From positions 1 to 64,000 of the forward strand of contig JAIOPV010000188.1 of NCBI GenBank assembly GCA_021413735.1: a DNA stretch of 64,000 nucleotides, written 5' to 3'. Source of the stretch: Planctomycetota bacterium. GTDB taxonomy: Bacteria > Planctomycetota > Planctomycetia > Gemmatales > Gemmataceae. Each line of letters starts with the position of its first letter. Position 1 is the first letter of the stretch. Of this stretch, positions 8,102-16,696 are shown piece by piece. The translations under genes were made by a program, and so were the position numbers. The notes beneath the pieces are model-generated. The model did not search any database, was not told where the DNA came from, and was given only the letters and a program-made list of their open reading frames with translations.

Positions 8102-8365
8102 GGAGTGTCCCTCGGCTTCGCCGCAATCGAAGACCCGCACGATGCCCGAAGATTGCAGGCGAACGGCGAGGCGAGCTTCTCTGAGAAAGCGATCCGCGAC
8201 GCCTGGCTTGCGGGTGAGGTGGTCGTGCAGAAACTTCACGGCCACGTCGAGGTCGAGTTCGCGGTGGTGGGCTTTGTAGACGACTCCCATGCCGCCTTCA
8301 CCAATTCGCGACACGAGCTTGCACCGACCAACGGCTGCGAGTCGCGAAAAAGTGTCCTCGGTCAT
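8087..8365 (-). pseudogene. Ser/Thr protein kinase, N-terminal stub cut by integration
   Basis: Ninety-two residues of a PknB-type kinase: Gly-rich loop IGEGGMGVVYKA, beta-3 lysine in VAVKFL, helix C glutamate in FLREARLAVRLQ, and strand beta-5 GHSYIV. Then come Arg and a stop, exactly where family members read MEYV at the hinge. The catalytic loop (HRD), DFG and C-lobe are absent, so the product cannot be active. The start has AGGA ten bases upstream. It lies 42 bases after the SDR gene in the same direction and was probably the last gene of a CAP-SDR-kinase unit before the recombinase element entered. Confidence 0.8.
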
Positions 8366-8407
8366 GGTGAAAATCCTGTGCGTCTCGAGCGGTCGCGGCG
8401 TGCCGAT

Positions 8408-9088
8408 TCAGTTCACGGTAAGCGGTTTCCCGTTGTCCTTCTCGCTGAGATTCAGCAGAAATGGAGCGGCCTTCTTCGCCCATTGCGCCGGCGAGGGGAA
8501 ACTACTCGCGCCCTGACCCCACGCCTGCCGTAGCATGTCGGTGTCGATGATCCCCGGATTCAACGACACCGCAGCCATGCCACGCGGTAAGTCCTGAGCC
8601 AGCGCCAGCGTCAAGCCTTCGATCGCGTACTTCGTCGCGCAATACGGAGCGACACCCGGTGCCGTGCTCCGACCCCAACCGCTCGACAGGTTCACGATAA
8701 CGCCGGTGCCGCGTTCTACCATCGCCGGCACGAACGCCTTGATGACGTGAAACACGCCCTTCACGTTCACGTCGATCATGCTGTCGAATTCATCGGTAGC
8801 GACTTCCCACAGCGGCGCCGGCGTGTTCATCAGTGCCGCGTTGTTGATGAGCAGATCAGGCGGACCGAGTTTCGCCAGAACTTCAGCCGCCCAGCTTTGA
8901 ACGCTGCTGGTATCGGCCACATCCAGCGCCTCGAACAAGTGCGGACCGGGAAACGCGGCCCGCAGTTCCGCAACGTGCGACTCGCTGCGGCCGCAGCCCG
9001 CGATAGTGTGTCCACCCGCGACAAACGCCGGCAACAGAGCTCGCCCGAGTCCGCGCGTCACGCCCGTTAGAACGATCACTTTTGGCAT
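8408..9088 (-). CDS. Short-chain dehydrogenase/reductase
   Basis: A 226-residue Rossmann-fold oxidoreductase beginning MPKVIVLTGVTRGLGRALLP (NAD(P)-binding TGxxxGLG). The NNAAL motif follows at about residue 85, the catalytic Ser in VNLSSGWG, and YCATK supplies Tyr and Lys of the triad. PGIIDTDM is the usual substrate-loop entry. The longer upstream frame to 9184 runs into the CAP-domain gene and was rejected. The gap to the CAP gene is ten bases, so the two are probably one operon with the kinase stub. Substrate unknown. Confidence 0.85.
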   Translation of the reverse strand: MPKVIVLTGVTRGLGRALLPAFVAGGHTIAGCGRSESHVAELRAAFPGPHLFEALDVADTSSVQSWAAEVLAKLGPPDLLINNAALMNTPAPLWEVATDEFDSMIDVNVKGVFHVIKAFVPAMVERGTGVIVNLSSGWGRSTAPGVAPYCATKYAIEGLTLALAQDLPRGMAAVSLNPGIIDTDMLRQAWGQGASSFPSPAQWAKKAAPFLLNLSEKDNGKPLTVN

Positions 9089-9098
9089 CGCATCCTCG

Positions 9099-9602
9099 TC
9101 ACTTGCCCAATTTCGTGCCGAACACCTGCACCCAGTATCGTTCACCCTTCGCGTTCTTGGCGACTGCAACCCCGATCTCGGCATATTCCCCCAGAAGGAT
9201 GTTGTCCCTGTGCCCTTGCGACTTCATCCAACTGTCGAGCACTTCCGTCGGATTCTTCTGGTTCCAGGCGACATTTTCGCCGACGTAGCCGTAGTTGTAG
9301 CCCGTCGCCTTCACCCGATCAGCGGGTTTTTGGTCGTCGAGTTCATGGGCGAGTTTATCCTGCTTCGCCATGTTCTCAGCATGACCGCGAGCTGCGACCA
9401 TCAGCAACGGGTTCATTTTCAACGGTGGCAGGTCGGCCTTCTTGCGTTCCGCGTTCGTCAAGTCGATGACCCCTTGTTCGTCCTTGGTGAGTGCCACCTC
9501 GCCTTTCTTGACTTCCTTCTTCGGAACGGATTTGGGTGTTTGGCCTTCGGCGAACGACCCGAGTGCGAACAGGAACAGGATCGCGAAGAGTGGGCGAGTC
9601 AT
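9099..9602 (-). CDS. Secreted CAP/SCP-domain protein
   Basis: A 167-residue protein with an N-terminal signal peptide (MTRPLFAILFLFALGSFAEG) and then a Lys-rich linker. The CAP domain from about residue 45 has LTNAERKKADLPPL, ARGHAENMAKQDKLAHE, GENVAW, and SWMKSQGHRDNIL, followed by the terminal strand RYWVQVFGTKLG. His and Glu of the usual CAP cavity are present. The start has AGGAG seven bases upstream. It is the bacterial YkwD-type extracellular form; function in planctomycetes is unclear. Confidence 0.87.
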   Translation of the reverse strand: MTRPLFAILFLFALGSFAEGQTPKSVPKKEVKKGEVALTKDEQGVIDLTNAERKKADLPPLKMNPLLMVAARGHAENMAKQDKLAHELDDQKPADRVKATGYNYGYVGENVAWNQKNPTEVLDSWMKSQGHRDNILLGEYAEIGVAVAKNAKGERYWVQVFGTKLGK

Positions 9603-9769
9603 GGGTGAACTCCTGAAGGAATTGGAGAGACTGCCGCCCGATTGTCTGCCGTCGCACTCACGGAGGCAAGACTCTCCCGACACTCACTTTCGATTTTTTC
9701 TGTGCCAGAATTCCAATTGGATGGCTACCAAGCGATCGCCATCTTGCCGCAAAGGCGCACGTTATCACC
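9603..9769. other. Divergent spacer between the CAP gene and the first barrel gene
   Basis: Besides the conserved leader that begins at about 9770 (listed separately), no gene, strong hairpin or recognisable promoter was seen here. The start region of the CAP gene with its ribosome site lies at the left edge. Confidence 0.4.
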
Positions 9770-9921
9770 TTTCCCAAACTACCGGCACTTTTCGCCAAGT
9801 CACCACAACTGCCCGAATTGGCGACTCTGGCTAAATCCCTCCGAGTCCCCCGTCCGATATCTCAGGTAAGTTTGCTTCTACCTGCCCGCTCGGCGCGGGC
9901 GTTCTCACGGGGTAACTCGCC
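9770..9921 (+). repeat. Leader/promoter repeat, copy 1, before beta-barrel gene 1
   Basis: About 150 bases directly upstream of the ATG closely match the bases upstream of the second barrel gene (11301-11453). Shared blocks include CGCCAAGTCACCACAAC, GCTAAATCCCTCCGA, CCGTCCGATATCTCAGG and a hairpin GCCCGC/GCGGGC (9884-9889 with 9895-9900, five-base loop) 22 bases before the start codon. It probably carries the promoter and a structured 5-prime leader. Confidence 0.7.
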
Positions 9922-11169
9922 ATGCGCGCCGCTTTTCTGTCTTGTTCACTGTGTGTCCTGACCGCAGCGCAGGCGATGGCACAAAGCCCGCCTGCCACGC
10001 TGCCCCCGACGACCGCCCCGACAACGCCAGCAGTAACCACGGCCCCGGCGCTGCCGACATCCTCGGAAGTCATCCTCTCCGAAGTGACTGGGCAAGAGTC
10101 GCGTTCGGGGCGACCGTTCGCCATGGTTGGCCCGCGGGCATACGCGGCGGCCGACTACATGCTGTTCTGGTACACGCCGATGAACTGCCCGACGCTCGTG
10201 CAGACGATTCCGTCGGTTCTGGTGAACGACCCGGCTGCGGTTGCCGCCACCAACTTCCCGACAAAGTCGCAGGTTCACTACGACGGTGTCAGCGGCATCC
10301 GGCTCAATGGTGGGGTGAACTTCGATAAAACCGGAATCGACTTTGGCGGGTTCTTGCTGAACGAGCGAACGCTGACGACATCGCTCGCGAACAACGGCAC
10401 TCCGGTGTTCATTGGGCGGCCGTTCATCGACTCCACGACCGGCCAACCGACGACACTGAATATCTCGAACCCGAACCAATACATTGGCGGCGTTCGGTCG
10501 GAGATCACGAGCCAGATGTTCGGGTTTGAAGTGAACGCGAAGCGTTCGTGGTACACATTGCTGGCTGACGCGACATACCTGATCGGTGGCTTCCGCTACT
10601 TCGACCTTCAGGAAAGCATCGCGGTGAATTCGCTCTCCGTGTTCCCGACCGGCGATAGCGTTCGGATTGCCGATTCGGTTCGCACGCACAACTCGTTCTA
10701 CGGCGGCCAGATTGGGTTCACCTCTGTCATTGGCGGCTTCGCCCCTGGCTTCGGAGCGTCGTTCACGACCAAGTCGGGTATTGGTGGTGTGAACCAGCGA
10801 GTGGATCTTGTCGGCTCGAACACGATTCTCCAGGCTGGCACGCTGACCCAGGAATCGGGTGGCTTGTTCGCTCGCGGTCTGAACGCGGGTTCGTTCTCGC
10901 GTGGCCAGTTCGCCTACATGCAAGACCTCGACATCAAGCTGACGTATAACTTCACGTGCGCATTCCAGGTGTCGTTCGGTTACTCGCTGTTCTACATCAG
11001 CAGCATGGTGCGACCGGGCGATCAGGTTGACCCGGTCATCAACCCGAATCAGATCCGATTCACAAATGGAGGGATGCCGTCTGTCGTCGGACCGCAACCG
11101 GCCTTCCAGTGGCACGCCCACAGCTTCGTGGTGCAGGGCCTGACCTTCGGCGCACGCCTCGCGTATTAA
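9922..11169 (+). CDS. BBP7-type outer-membrane beta-barrel protein 1
   Basis: A 415-residue protein with a signal peptide (cleavage near AQAMAQ), a Pro/Thr-rich linker to about residue 60, and a body of alternating strands: YAAADYMLFWYTP, GVSGIRLNGGVNF, MFGFEVNAKRSWY, FRYFDLQES, SFYGGQIGFTS, and a terminal strand ending in FVVQGLTFGARLAY. The aromatic C-terminal residue and the inter-strand spacing are those of an outer-membrane barrel. This matches the putative beta-barrel porin-7 family known from planctomycetes. A paralog with the same leader follows, separated by two hairpins. Confidence 0.78.
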   Translation: MRAAFLSCSLCVLTAAQAMAQSPPATLPPTTAPTTPAVTTAPALPTSSEVILSEVTGQESRSGRPFAMVGPRAYAAADYMLFWYTPMNCPTLVQTIPSVLVNDPAAVAATNFPTKSQVHYDGVSGIRLNGGVNFDKTGIDFGGFLLNERTLTTSLANNGTPVFIGRPFIDSTTGQPTTLNISNPNQYIGGVRSEITSQMFGFEVNAKRSWYTLLADATYLIGGFRYFDLQESIAVNSLSVFPTGDSVRIADSVRTHNSFYGGQIGFTSVIGGFAPGFGASFTTKSGIGGVNQRVDLVGSNTILQAGTLTQESGGLFARGLNAGSFSRGQFAYMQDLDIKLTYNFTCAFQVSFGYSLFYISSMVRPGDQVDPVINPNQIRFTNGGMPSVVGPQPAFQWHAHSFVVQGLTFGARLAY

Positions 11170-11208
11170 TGTGCCGGGGAGCGTCAGTTCACCTTAACAA
11201 TCGAGAGG

Positions 11209-11239
11209 CGTGCTTCGATCTTCGGACGAAGCACGTTTT
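11209..11239 (+). terminator. Intrinsic terminator after beta-barrel gene 1
   Basis: CGTGCTTCG (11209-11217) pairs with CGAAGCACG (11227-11235), followed directly by TTTTG. A second stem CGAAGGTCGCCC/GGGCGACCTTCG lies just after it (11258-11269 with 11284-11295). Confidence 0.75.
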
Positions 11240-11300
11240 GTCGGTTTTCCAGCTCATCGAAGGTCGCCCCGTGCTTCCGCACCGGGCGACCTTCGTCGAC

Positions 11301-11453
11301 CTCTCCCGAACAACCGGCACCGTTCGCCAAGTCACCACAACCGCCTGAATTGGCGGTTCTCGCTAAATCCCTCCGACTGCGCCGTCCGATATCTCAGGCA
11401 AGATTGCTTCTTCCTGCCCGCTCGGCGCGGGCACCCTCACGGGATATCTCGCC
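11301..11453 (+). repeat. Leader/promoter repeat, copy 2, before beta-barrel gene 2
   Basis: This is the second copy of the conserved leader described at 9770-9921, with the same order of blocks and the same GCCCGC/GCGGGC hairpin (11416-11421 with 11427-11432). Its conservation exceeds that of the coding regions at many positions, suggesting recent duplication or selection on regulation. Confidence 0.7.
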
Positions 11454-12725
11454 ATGCGCGTCGCTCTCCTCACCTGCTCACTCTGCGTAATAACCGCAGC
11501 GCTGGCTTCGGCTCAAAGCCCGCCCGCGACGCTGCCAACGACAACACCTCCTGCGATGCCACCAGCCCTTGCAGGGGCCTCGGCAGTCCCCGTGGCTCCT
11601 CCCCCGACCCTGTCTGAAGCGACGCTGACCGATCTGACGAGCGACGGCGTCTCCAGTACAGGGCGACCTTTCAGCATGTCATGCCCCCGCATGTGGGCCA
11701 ACGCTGACTACCTGCTGTTCTGGTACACGCCGATGAATACGCCAACATTGATCCGCACCATCCCCGCAGTGCAGGCGAATGATCCCAATGCGACCGGAAC
11801 CAGTATGTTTCCGACAAAGTCGCAAGTTCACTACGACAATGTCAGCGGCGTGCGTCTGAACGTCGGTTACAACTTTGACACGATCGGCTTCGATGCGTCC
11901 GGCTTCATCCTTCAGCGAAAGTCGCTTTCGACCTCGCAGTTCAGCGATGGGTCGTTCCTTGCCATTGCCCAGCCGTATATCCCTGCTGGTACTGGGACCA
12001 CCACGGATCTGCTTTCCTCGCGTCCGAATCCGGGTGGCTACAGTGGGGGAGTGAATGCTGCGATCAGTAGTCAGATTTTTGGGTTTGAAGCCAACGTACG
12101 CCGGGCTTGGTTCACGTTCATGAGTGACTCAACTAACATCATCGGTGGCTTCCGGTACTTCGATCTTCAGGAAAATCTCTCGATCACCTCGGTTTCACGA
12201 TTTCCGAGTGGCGCTCTCCAATCCAACTCCGATGCGATCCAAACTCACAACTCGTTCTATGGCGGTCAAATTGGTTTTAGCACCGTCTACGGCGGCACGG
12301 AACCAGGCATCGGGTTCACGTTCACGACCAAGTCCGGCATCGGCGATGTGCATCAGCGAGTTGATCTGGTTGGGTCGAACGCTGTTGCTGTGGGTGGGGT
12401 TCCCTCCGTCGAAGCGGGTGGGCTGTATGTTCGCGGATTGAACGCGGGCAGCTTCTCTCGCGACAAGTTTGGCTTCATGCAGGATATCGACCTGAAGTTG
12501 ACTTATAACTTCACCAAGGCGTTCCAGGTTTCGTTCGGCTACTCGATGTTTTACCTGAGTAGTGTCGCACGACCTGGCAACCAGCTCGACCCGGTGGTGA
12601 ACGACCAGAACATCCGATTCGTGGCAGTGCAGACGCCGAGCAATTCGCCGCAACCGGTCTTCGCCTGGCACACCCATAGCTTCGTGCTGCAGGGTCTGAC
12701 CTTCGGTGCCCGCCTTGCGTACTAA
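11454..12725 (+). CDS. BBP7-type outer-membrane beta-barrel protein 2
   Basis: A 423-residue paralog of the preceding gene with the same architecture: signal peptide MRVALLTCSLCVITAALASA, Pro/Ala/Thr linker, then strands including WANADYLLFWYTP, NVSGVRLNVGYNF, IFGFEANVRRAWF, FRYFDLQENLS and the terminal FVLQGLTFGARLAY. Many strand sequences are nearly identical to copy 1, while loop regions differ (for example residues 160-200). This pattern fits surface loops under diversifying change. Likely role: outer-membrane or surface barrel; transport substrate unknown. Confidence 0.78.
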   Translation: MRVALLTCSLCVITAALASAQSPPATLPTTTPPAMPPALAGASAVPVAPPPTLSEATLTDLTSDGVSSTGRPFSMSCPRMWANADYLLFWYTPMNTPTLIRTIPAVQANDPNATGTSMFPTKSQVHYDNVSGVRLNVGYNFDTIGFDASGFILQRKSLSTSQFSDGSFLAIAQPYIPAGTGTTTDLLSSRPNPGGYSGGVNAAISSQIFGFEANVRRAWFTFMSDSTNIIGGFRYFDLQENLSITSVSRFPSGALQSNSDAIQTHNSFYGGQIGFSTVYGGTEPGIGFTFTTKSGIGDVHQRVDLVGSNAVAVGGVPSVEAGGLYVRGLNAGSFSRDKFGFMQDIDLKLTYNFTKAFQVSFGYSMFYLSSVARPGNQLDPVVNDQNIRFVAVQTPSNSPQPVFAWHTHSFVLQGLTFGARLAY

Positions 12726-12736
12726 TGTGAATGGTT

Positions 12737-12797
12737 GGTTAGCCGCGACCGAAGGGAGCGTGTGAGGTTTTCACGCTCCCTTCGGTCGCGGCTAACC
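12737..12797. terminator. Perfect 26-bp inverted repeat between barrel gene 2 and PfkB gene
   Basis: The left arm 12737-12762 and right arm 12772-12797 are exact reverse complements around the loop TGAGGTTTT. The core AGCCGCGACCGAAGGGAGCG recurs with one change in the hairpin at 17404-17443. It begins 11 bases after the stop codon and ends 20 bases before the next start, so it probably ends barrel-gene transcription; it lacks a long T-run. Confidence 0.7.
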
Positions 12798-12817
12798 TCA
12801 TTGGATCGGAATACTCC

Positions 12818-13867
12818 ATGCTCACCACTGAACTGATCGAACACATCCTCACGACAATCCCCGGTCGCACGGTTGGCGTGCTGGGTGATCTCTTTCTCGA
12901 CCGTTACCTTGACATTGACGCGGCCCGGAATGAGCCATCGGTTGAGACAGGTCTGACGGCATATCAGGTGACGCGAGTGCGAGCGTATCCTGGGGCCGCC
13001 GGCACGGTGATGAACAACCTCGCGGCGCTGGGTGTCGGGCGCATTTATCCCATCGCCTACATCGGCGACGACGGCGAAGGCTACGAGCTTCGGCAGGCGT
13101 TGAAGCTGTTGCCGGGGGTGGAGCAGGGCGGTGTGTTCTCGGTGCCGGACAGACGCACCCCAACGTATACGAAGCCGATGCTGAACGAGGCTGGCACGTC
13201 GAAGGAACTGAATCGCCTCGACATCAAGAACCGTGTGCCGACCGCTTCGCACGTCGAAGAGCACATCATCGAACTGCTCGACGAAGCGTGGCCGCAGCTC
13301 GACGCGCTGATTGTGTTGGATCAGGTGAGCGAGGTTGATTGCGGCGTCGTGACGAAGCGAGTGCGTGAGCGCCTTGCGGAACTGGGAGCAATTGATCCGC
13401 AGAAGTTCGTGCTGGCCGACAGCCGCGAACAGATCGGATTGTTTCGCAACGTGTGCGCGAAACCGAACGAGAACGAGTGCATCAAGCAGATGCGTGCTGG
13501 GCAGCACGCACATCGATTCAACGACCGACTTTCGGCTGGCCCCATCATGGAGATGGCGGTCCAGTTGAACCGAGCAGTCTTTGCCACGCTTGGGGAACGT
13601 GGGATTCACGTCGCGGTCTCCAATCTCCCCGTCGAACTTCGTGAGCAAACAGTAGCTGCCTATCCTGTCTCCGGGCCGATCGACATTTGCGGGGCAGGGG
13701 ATAGTACCTCGGCGGGGATCACGTCGGCAATGGTGTCGGGGCTGACTCACGAGCAGGCCGCGGCGTTCGGCAACCTCGTGGCGTCGATCACGATTCAGCA
13801 GATTGGAGTGACAGGTACGGCACCGCCAGAAAAGGTGCGGGCACGCTGGCGCGAAGTGAATGGTTAA
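12818..13867 (+). CDS. PfkB-family sugar kinase (RfaE1/HldE-domain-like)
   Basis: A 349-residue ribokinase-fold protein. VGVLGDLFLDRYLDI at residue 18 corresponds to the first strand of heptose-7-phosphate kinases, PGAAGTVMNNLAALGV to the GGA(A/G)NVA substrate motif, and DICGAGDSTSAGI at about residue 290 to the DTxGAGD anion hole, whose Asp is the catalytic base. It would phosphorylate a sugar with ATP in the cytoplasm. Compared with bifunctional HldE it lacks the nucleotidyltransferase half. The insert from 215 to 245 is longer than in ribokinases. Possible role: activated heptose for LPS or glycans; substrate not proven. Confidence 0.78.
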   Translation: MLTTELIEHILTTIPGRTVGVLGDLFLDRYLDIDAARNEPSVETGLTAYQVTRVRAYPGAAGTVMNNLAALGVGRIYPIAYIGDDGEGYELRQALKLLPGVEQGGVFSVPDRRTPTYTKPMLNEAGTSKELNRLDIKNRVPTASHVEEHIIELLDEAWPQLDALIVLDQVSEVDCGVVTKRVRERLAELGAIDPQKFVLADSREQIGLFRNVCAKPNENECIKQMRAGQHAHRFNDRLSAGPIMEMAVQLNRAVFATLGERGIHVAVSNLPVELREQTVAAYPVSGPIDICGAGDSTSAGITSAMVSGLTHEQAAAFGNLVASITIQQIGVTGTAPPEKVRARWREVNG

Positions 13868-13883
13868 CGGAGTGGGCGTTGTT

Positions 13884-13947
13884 TGTCAGAGCCCGAGCGC
13901 CAAGCGAGGGACGAGCTTGTTCCTCGCTTGGCGCTCGGGCTCTGACA
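13884..13947. terminator. Perfect 26-bp inverted repeat between convergent genes
   Basis: Arms 13884-13909 and 13922-13947 are exact reverse complements around a 12-base loop. It occupies the gap between the stop of the PfkB gene (plus) and the stop of the FtsX-like permease (minus), so it can terminate both. Confidence 0.75.
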
Positions 13948-13951
13948 GTTT

Positions 13952-16660
13952 TCACTCGTATTGCAACGCATCCGGAATGCGTGTCTGAATCGCTCGCCAC
14001 GCGGGCAGCAACCCCGCCAACGTCGCCGTCAGGATCGACAGCCCGCCGATGCCGAGCGCCTGCTTCCACGGGAACACGACGTCGAACACGAAGCCCGATT
14101 CGTCCACCATCACCACCTTCAACACGTACCACTCCATCGGCATTCCAATCAGGATGCCCAACACCGTGCCGAACACGCCGAGCAGCATCGCCTCGGCCAT
14201 CACCGAACGCAGCACTTGTCCAGGCGTCGCACCAATCGCGAGCAACAACCCGAGTTCACGCTTGCGTTGCAACACCGAGATCAGCAGTGCCGTCACGACG
14301 CCGAGAGCCGCGACCACGCCGACGACGAGCTGCTGAAGATACGCCAACAAATAGATGCGGTTGATGAGTTCCGAAAGGAACTTCCGCAGGGCGTCGCGAT
14401 CCGTGACGAACAAGCCCTTCTTCGCGGCGAACAGTTCCAACCCCGGATCGTGAGCGGGCGTTCCATTACGGCTCGACTTCAAGAAGACGTGGCACATATC
14501 AATCAGGTCGTCGCCGAACAACTCGGCGTAGCGGGTGCGGTCCATGAAGATGGTGCCGCGACTCCATGAGTAATCCAGCACGGTGCCGACAACCCGCAGG
14601 CTGACCTTCCCCGTGGGTCCGGGCAACGTGATGATGTCGCCCATACTCACGTTGTGCCGACGGGCGAAGTTCTCACTGACCAGCACATCGTTTGTGCCGG
14701 GCAGCGGCAGGAACTTCTCCAAATCGGGTAATCCCTTGGGAACGCGGTCGCGGGTCGCCGTCGCATAATCAACGGCATCCATCGCAATGAGGCAAACGAC
14801 CGTGCCGTTGTACTCGGGCCGTGAGTAGCGAATCGTCATAACACGATCGACTTCGGGAAGTGCCCGCAGATCGCGAGCCACGCTTGAAGCCATCGGTGAG
14901 TTCGAACTGTTCGCAGCCGTCATGTTCCCGCTGAAGACGAAGTGATCCGCTTGCACGACCTGTGCGATCCACGTAACGACAGGTTCCTCATTGCTGCGTC
15001 CGACGCCGGCGGTTTGGAACATCAACGCAACGCCTGCACCGAGCGCCCCGATCACAACCCCTGTGCGGCCGGGCGCTCGCGAGAGGTTGTCGAACGCGAG
15101 CCTGACCGAGATGGGGCAGGTGAGACGCACGAGCGGATGGAACACCGTCACGAGCAGACTCACGGCGATCGGTGCTGCAAGCAACATCCCGACGAGCGTG
15201 GCCATCATGCCGCCGATGCCGCCGATACGAGCGGGAAGGTCGTTGCGGAACAAGATCAGCGTGATGCCGCCACCGATGAGGCCAAGGCACGTCAATCGGT
15301 GAACCAGTCGCCAACTTCCCTTTGTGCCGGTGGCACTGCGACGCACGACGTGAGCGGGATCGGCGCTGGCAGCTTGAATGGCAGGAACGAGAGCCGCGAA
15401 CACAGCCGTCAGCACGCCGGCGACCATCGCAACCGCTGCGGATTCCCACGACAACCGCGTCGGGTTCACGTCTGGGTTCAGGAACATCGATTCCAGTTCG
15501 ACCCGAAGTTGCGAGATCGCGGCTTCCGCCAGCAGCATTCCGAGAGGCACGCCTGCGATCGCGCCGATGAATCCCAGAACAGCAGCCATGCCCGCGAACA
15601 GCGCGACGATCTGCCCGCGAGTCGCGCCAACCGACCGCAGGATTCCAATGTCCGGGCGGCGTTCCGCAACGGTAACCGCCATCGCGTTGTAGACCAGGAA
15701 AAGCCCGACGATCATCGCACCCGCGGCACACACGAGGAACCCTATCTGAATGCCTGACACGACTTCCTGTGTGCTGCGTCGTTGCGTTTCGGGCGTGCGA
15801 ACAGCGGCACGTTTCGCCACGACACGATTCGCTGCAGCTTCAACTGCGTCGCGATCAGCACCGGGCTCGAGGAACAGGTCGATGCGGTTGGCCCGTTTGG
15901 GAGATTCGCGTTCAGCCAGTGCTTCCCCTGGTCCGCCGAGAAAGGCCGAGACGGGAAGGAGAGGGCGAATCACGCGGGTCGCGTCGCCGATGCTCATGCC
16001 GACGAAGTTCTTGCCGAGCGGCGCGAGCGGCGAATCCTTGTCGAACTCGATGACGCCGATCGGCAAGCATTCGTAATCCCGCGTCGCGTGGCGAACGATG
16101 AACGGCTTATCGGCTCCGCGTTGCCGCAGCCATTCCTCGTAGATCGGCTGCGACACGATCACGGGCCGGCCCGGAATCTTGTCCCATAGCTGTGCGGCCT
16201 TTGTGAGATCAGCACCGGCGAGTGCCCACAGAACGCTGCCGATCTGTTGCCTTGGACCGTCCGGCAACATCTTGATCTTCGCCTTCAGCGGATTCTCTTC
16301 AGAGAGAAGCTGCGTGCTGACTTCCGCCCCGATGAGGACTGCAATTCGGCCGTCGAGGTCGGGCAACGAAACGCGATCGTAGACGAGCGGCTGAACGGAT
16401 TTCAGGCCAGGAACGTGAGCAGAACGTAGTTCATCAACGAGCGAAAGATGAACGCCGAATTCGCCGTTGGACACGTACAGTTCGGCGCTGGCACCGGGTG
16501 TGGTAGTGTCTTGTGCGGCGTATTCGATGCACTGATTCAGAATGCGTGCAGAGATGAGCGTGGCGACGCCCAGCGCGATGCTGGCAACGATCAGCAGCCC
16601 GCGGTCCCACCGTTGGAGCAGGTAACGCAGACTCAGCACCCGGTAAACCGACGGGACCAT
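13952..16660 (-). CDS. ABC exporter permease with two FtsX domains
   Basis: A 902-residue inner-membrane protein. The first transmembrane segment is near residues 20-40, a periplasmic domain runs to about 300, and a three-helix FtsX block with VAERRPDIGILRSVGATRGQ lies at about 305-430. More membrane helices follow at about 455-560, then a second extracytoplasmic domain, and a final FtsX block with LQRKRELGLLLAIGATPGQV near 790. This is the fused layout of LolC/MacB-type transporters of the MacB-FtsX family, which act on lipids, lipoproteins or peptides without taking substrate through the pore. Its ATPase lies 36 bases upstream. Substrate unknown. Confidence 0.88.
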   Translation of the reverse strand: MVPSVYRVLSLRYLLQRWDRGLLIVASIALGVATLISARILNQCIEYAAQDTTTPGASAELYVSNGEFGVHLSLVDELRSAHVPGLKSVQPLVYDRVSLPDLDGRIAVLIGAEVSTQLLSEENPLKAKIKMLPDGPRQQIGSVLWALAGADLTKAAQLWDKIPGRPVIVSQPIYEEWLRQRGADKPFIVRHATRDYECLPIGVIEFDKDSPLAPLGKNFVGMSIGDATRVIRPLLPVSAFLGGPGEALAERESPKRANRIDLFLEPGADRDAVEAAANRVVAKRAAVRTPETQRRSTQEVVSGIQIGFLVCAAGAMIVGLFLVYNAMAVTVAERRPDIGILRSVGATRGQIVALFAGMAAVLGFIGAIAGVPLGMLLAEAAISQLRVELESMFLNPDVNPTRLSWESAAVAMVAGVLTAVFAALVPAIQAASADPAHVVRRSATGTKGSWRLVHRLTCLGLIGGGITLILFRNDLPARIGGIGGMMATLVGMLLAAPIAVSLLVTVFHPLVRLTCPISVRLAFDNLSRAPGRTGVVIGALGAGVALMFQTAGVGRSNEEPVVTWIAQVVQADHFVFSGNMTAANSSNSPMASSVARDLRALPEVDRVMTIRYSRPEYNGTVVCLIAMDAVDYATATRDRVPKGLPDLEKFLPLPGTNDVLVSENFARRHNVSMGDIITLPGPTGKVSLRVVGTVLDYSWSRGTIFMDRTRYAELFGDDLIDMCHVFLKSSRNGTPAHDPGLELFAAKKGLFVTDRDALRKFLSELINRIYLLAYLQQLVVGVVAALGVVTALLISVLQRKRELGLLLAIGATPGQVLRSVMAEAMLLGVFGTVLGILIGMPMEWYVLKVVMVDESGFVFDVVFPWKQALGIGGLSILTATLAGLLPAWRAIQTRIPDALQYE

Positions 16661-16696
16661 CCTAGCTCTCCGGCAACTTGTTTCGCGACCAAAGAA

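Noticed and set aside
9946-13750. Long minus-strand frames over the barrel and PfkB genes
   Set aside because: The plus strand encodes a signal peptide, barrel strands and a PfkB motif set; the antisense frames lack any recognisable feature.
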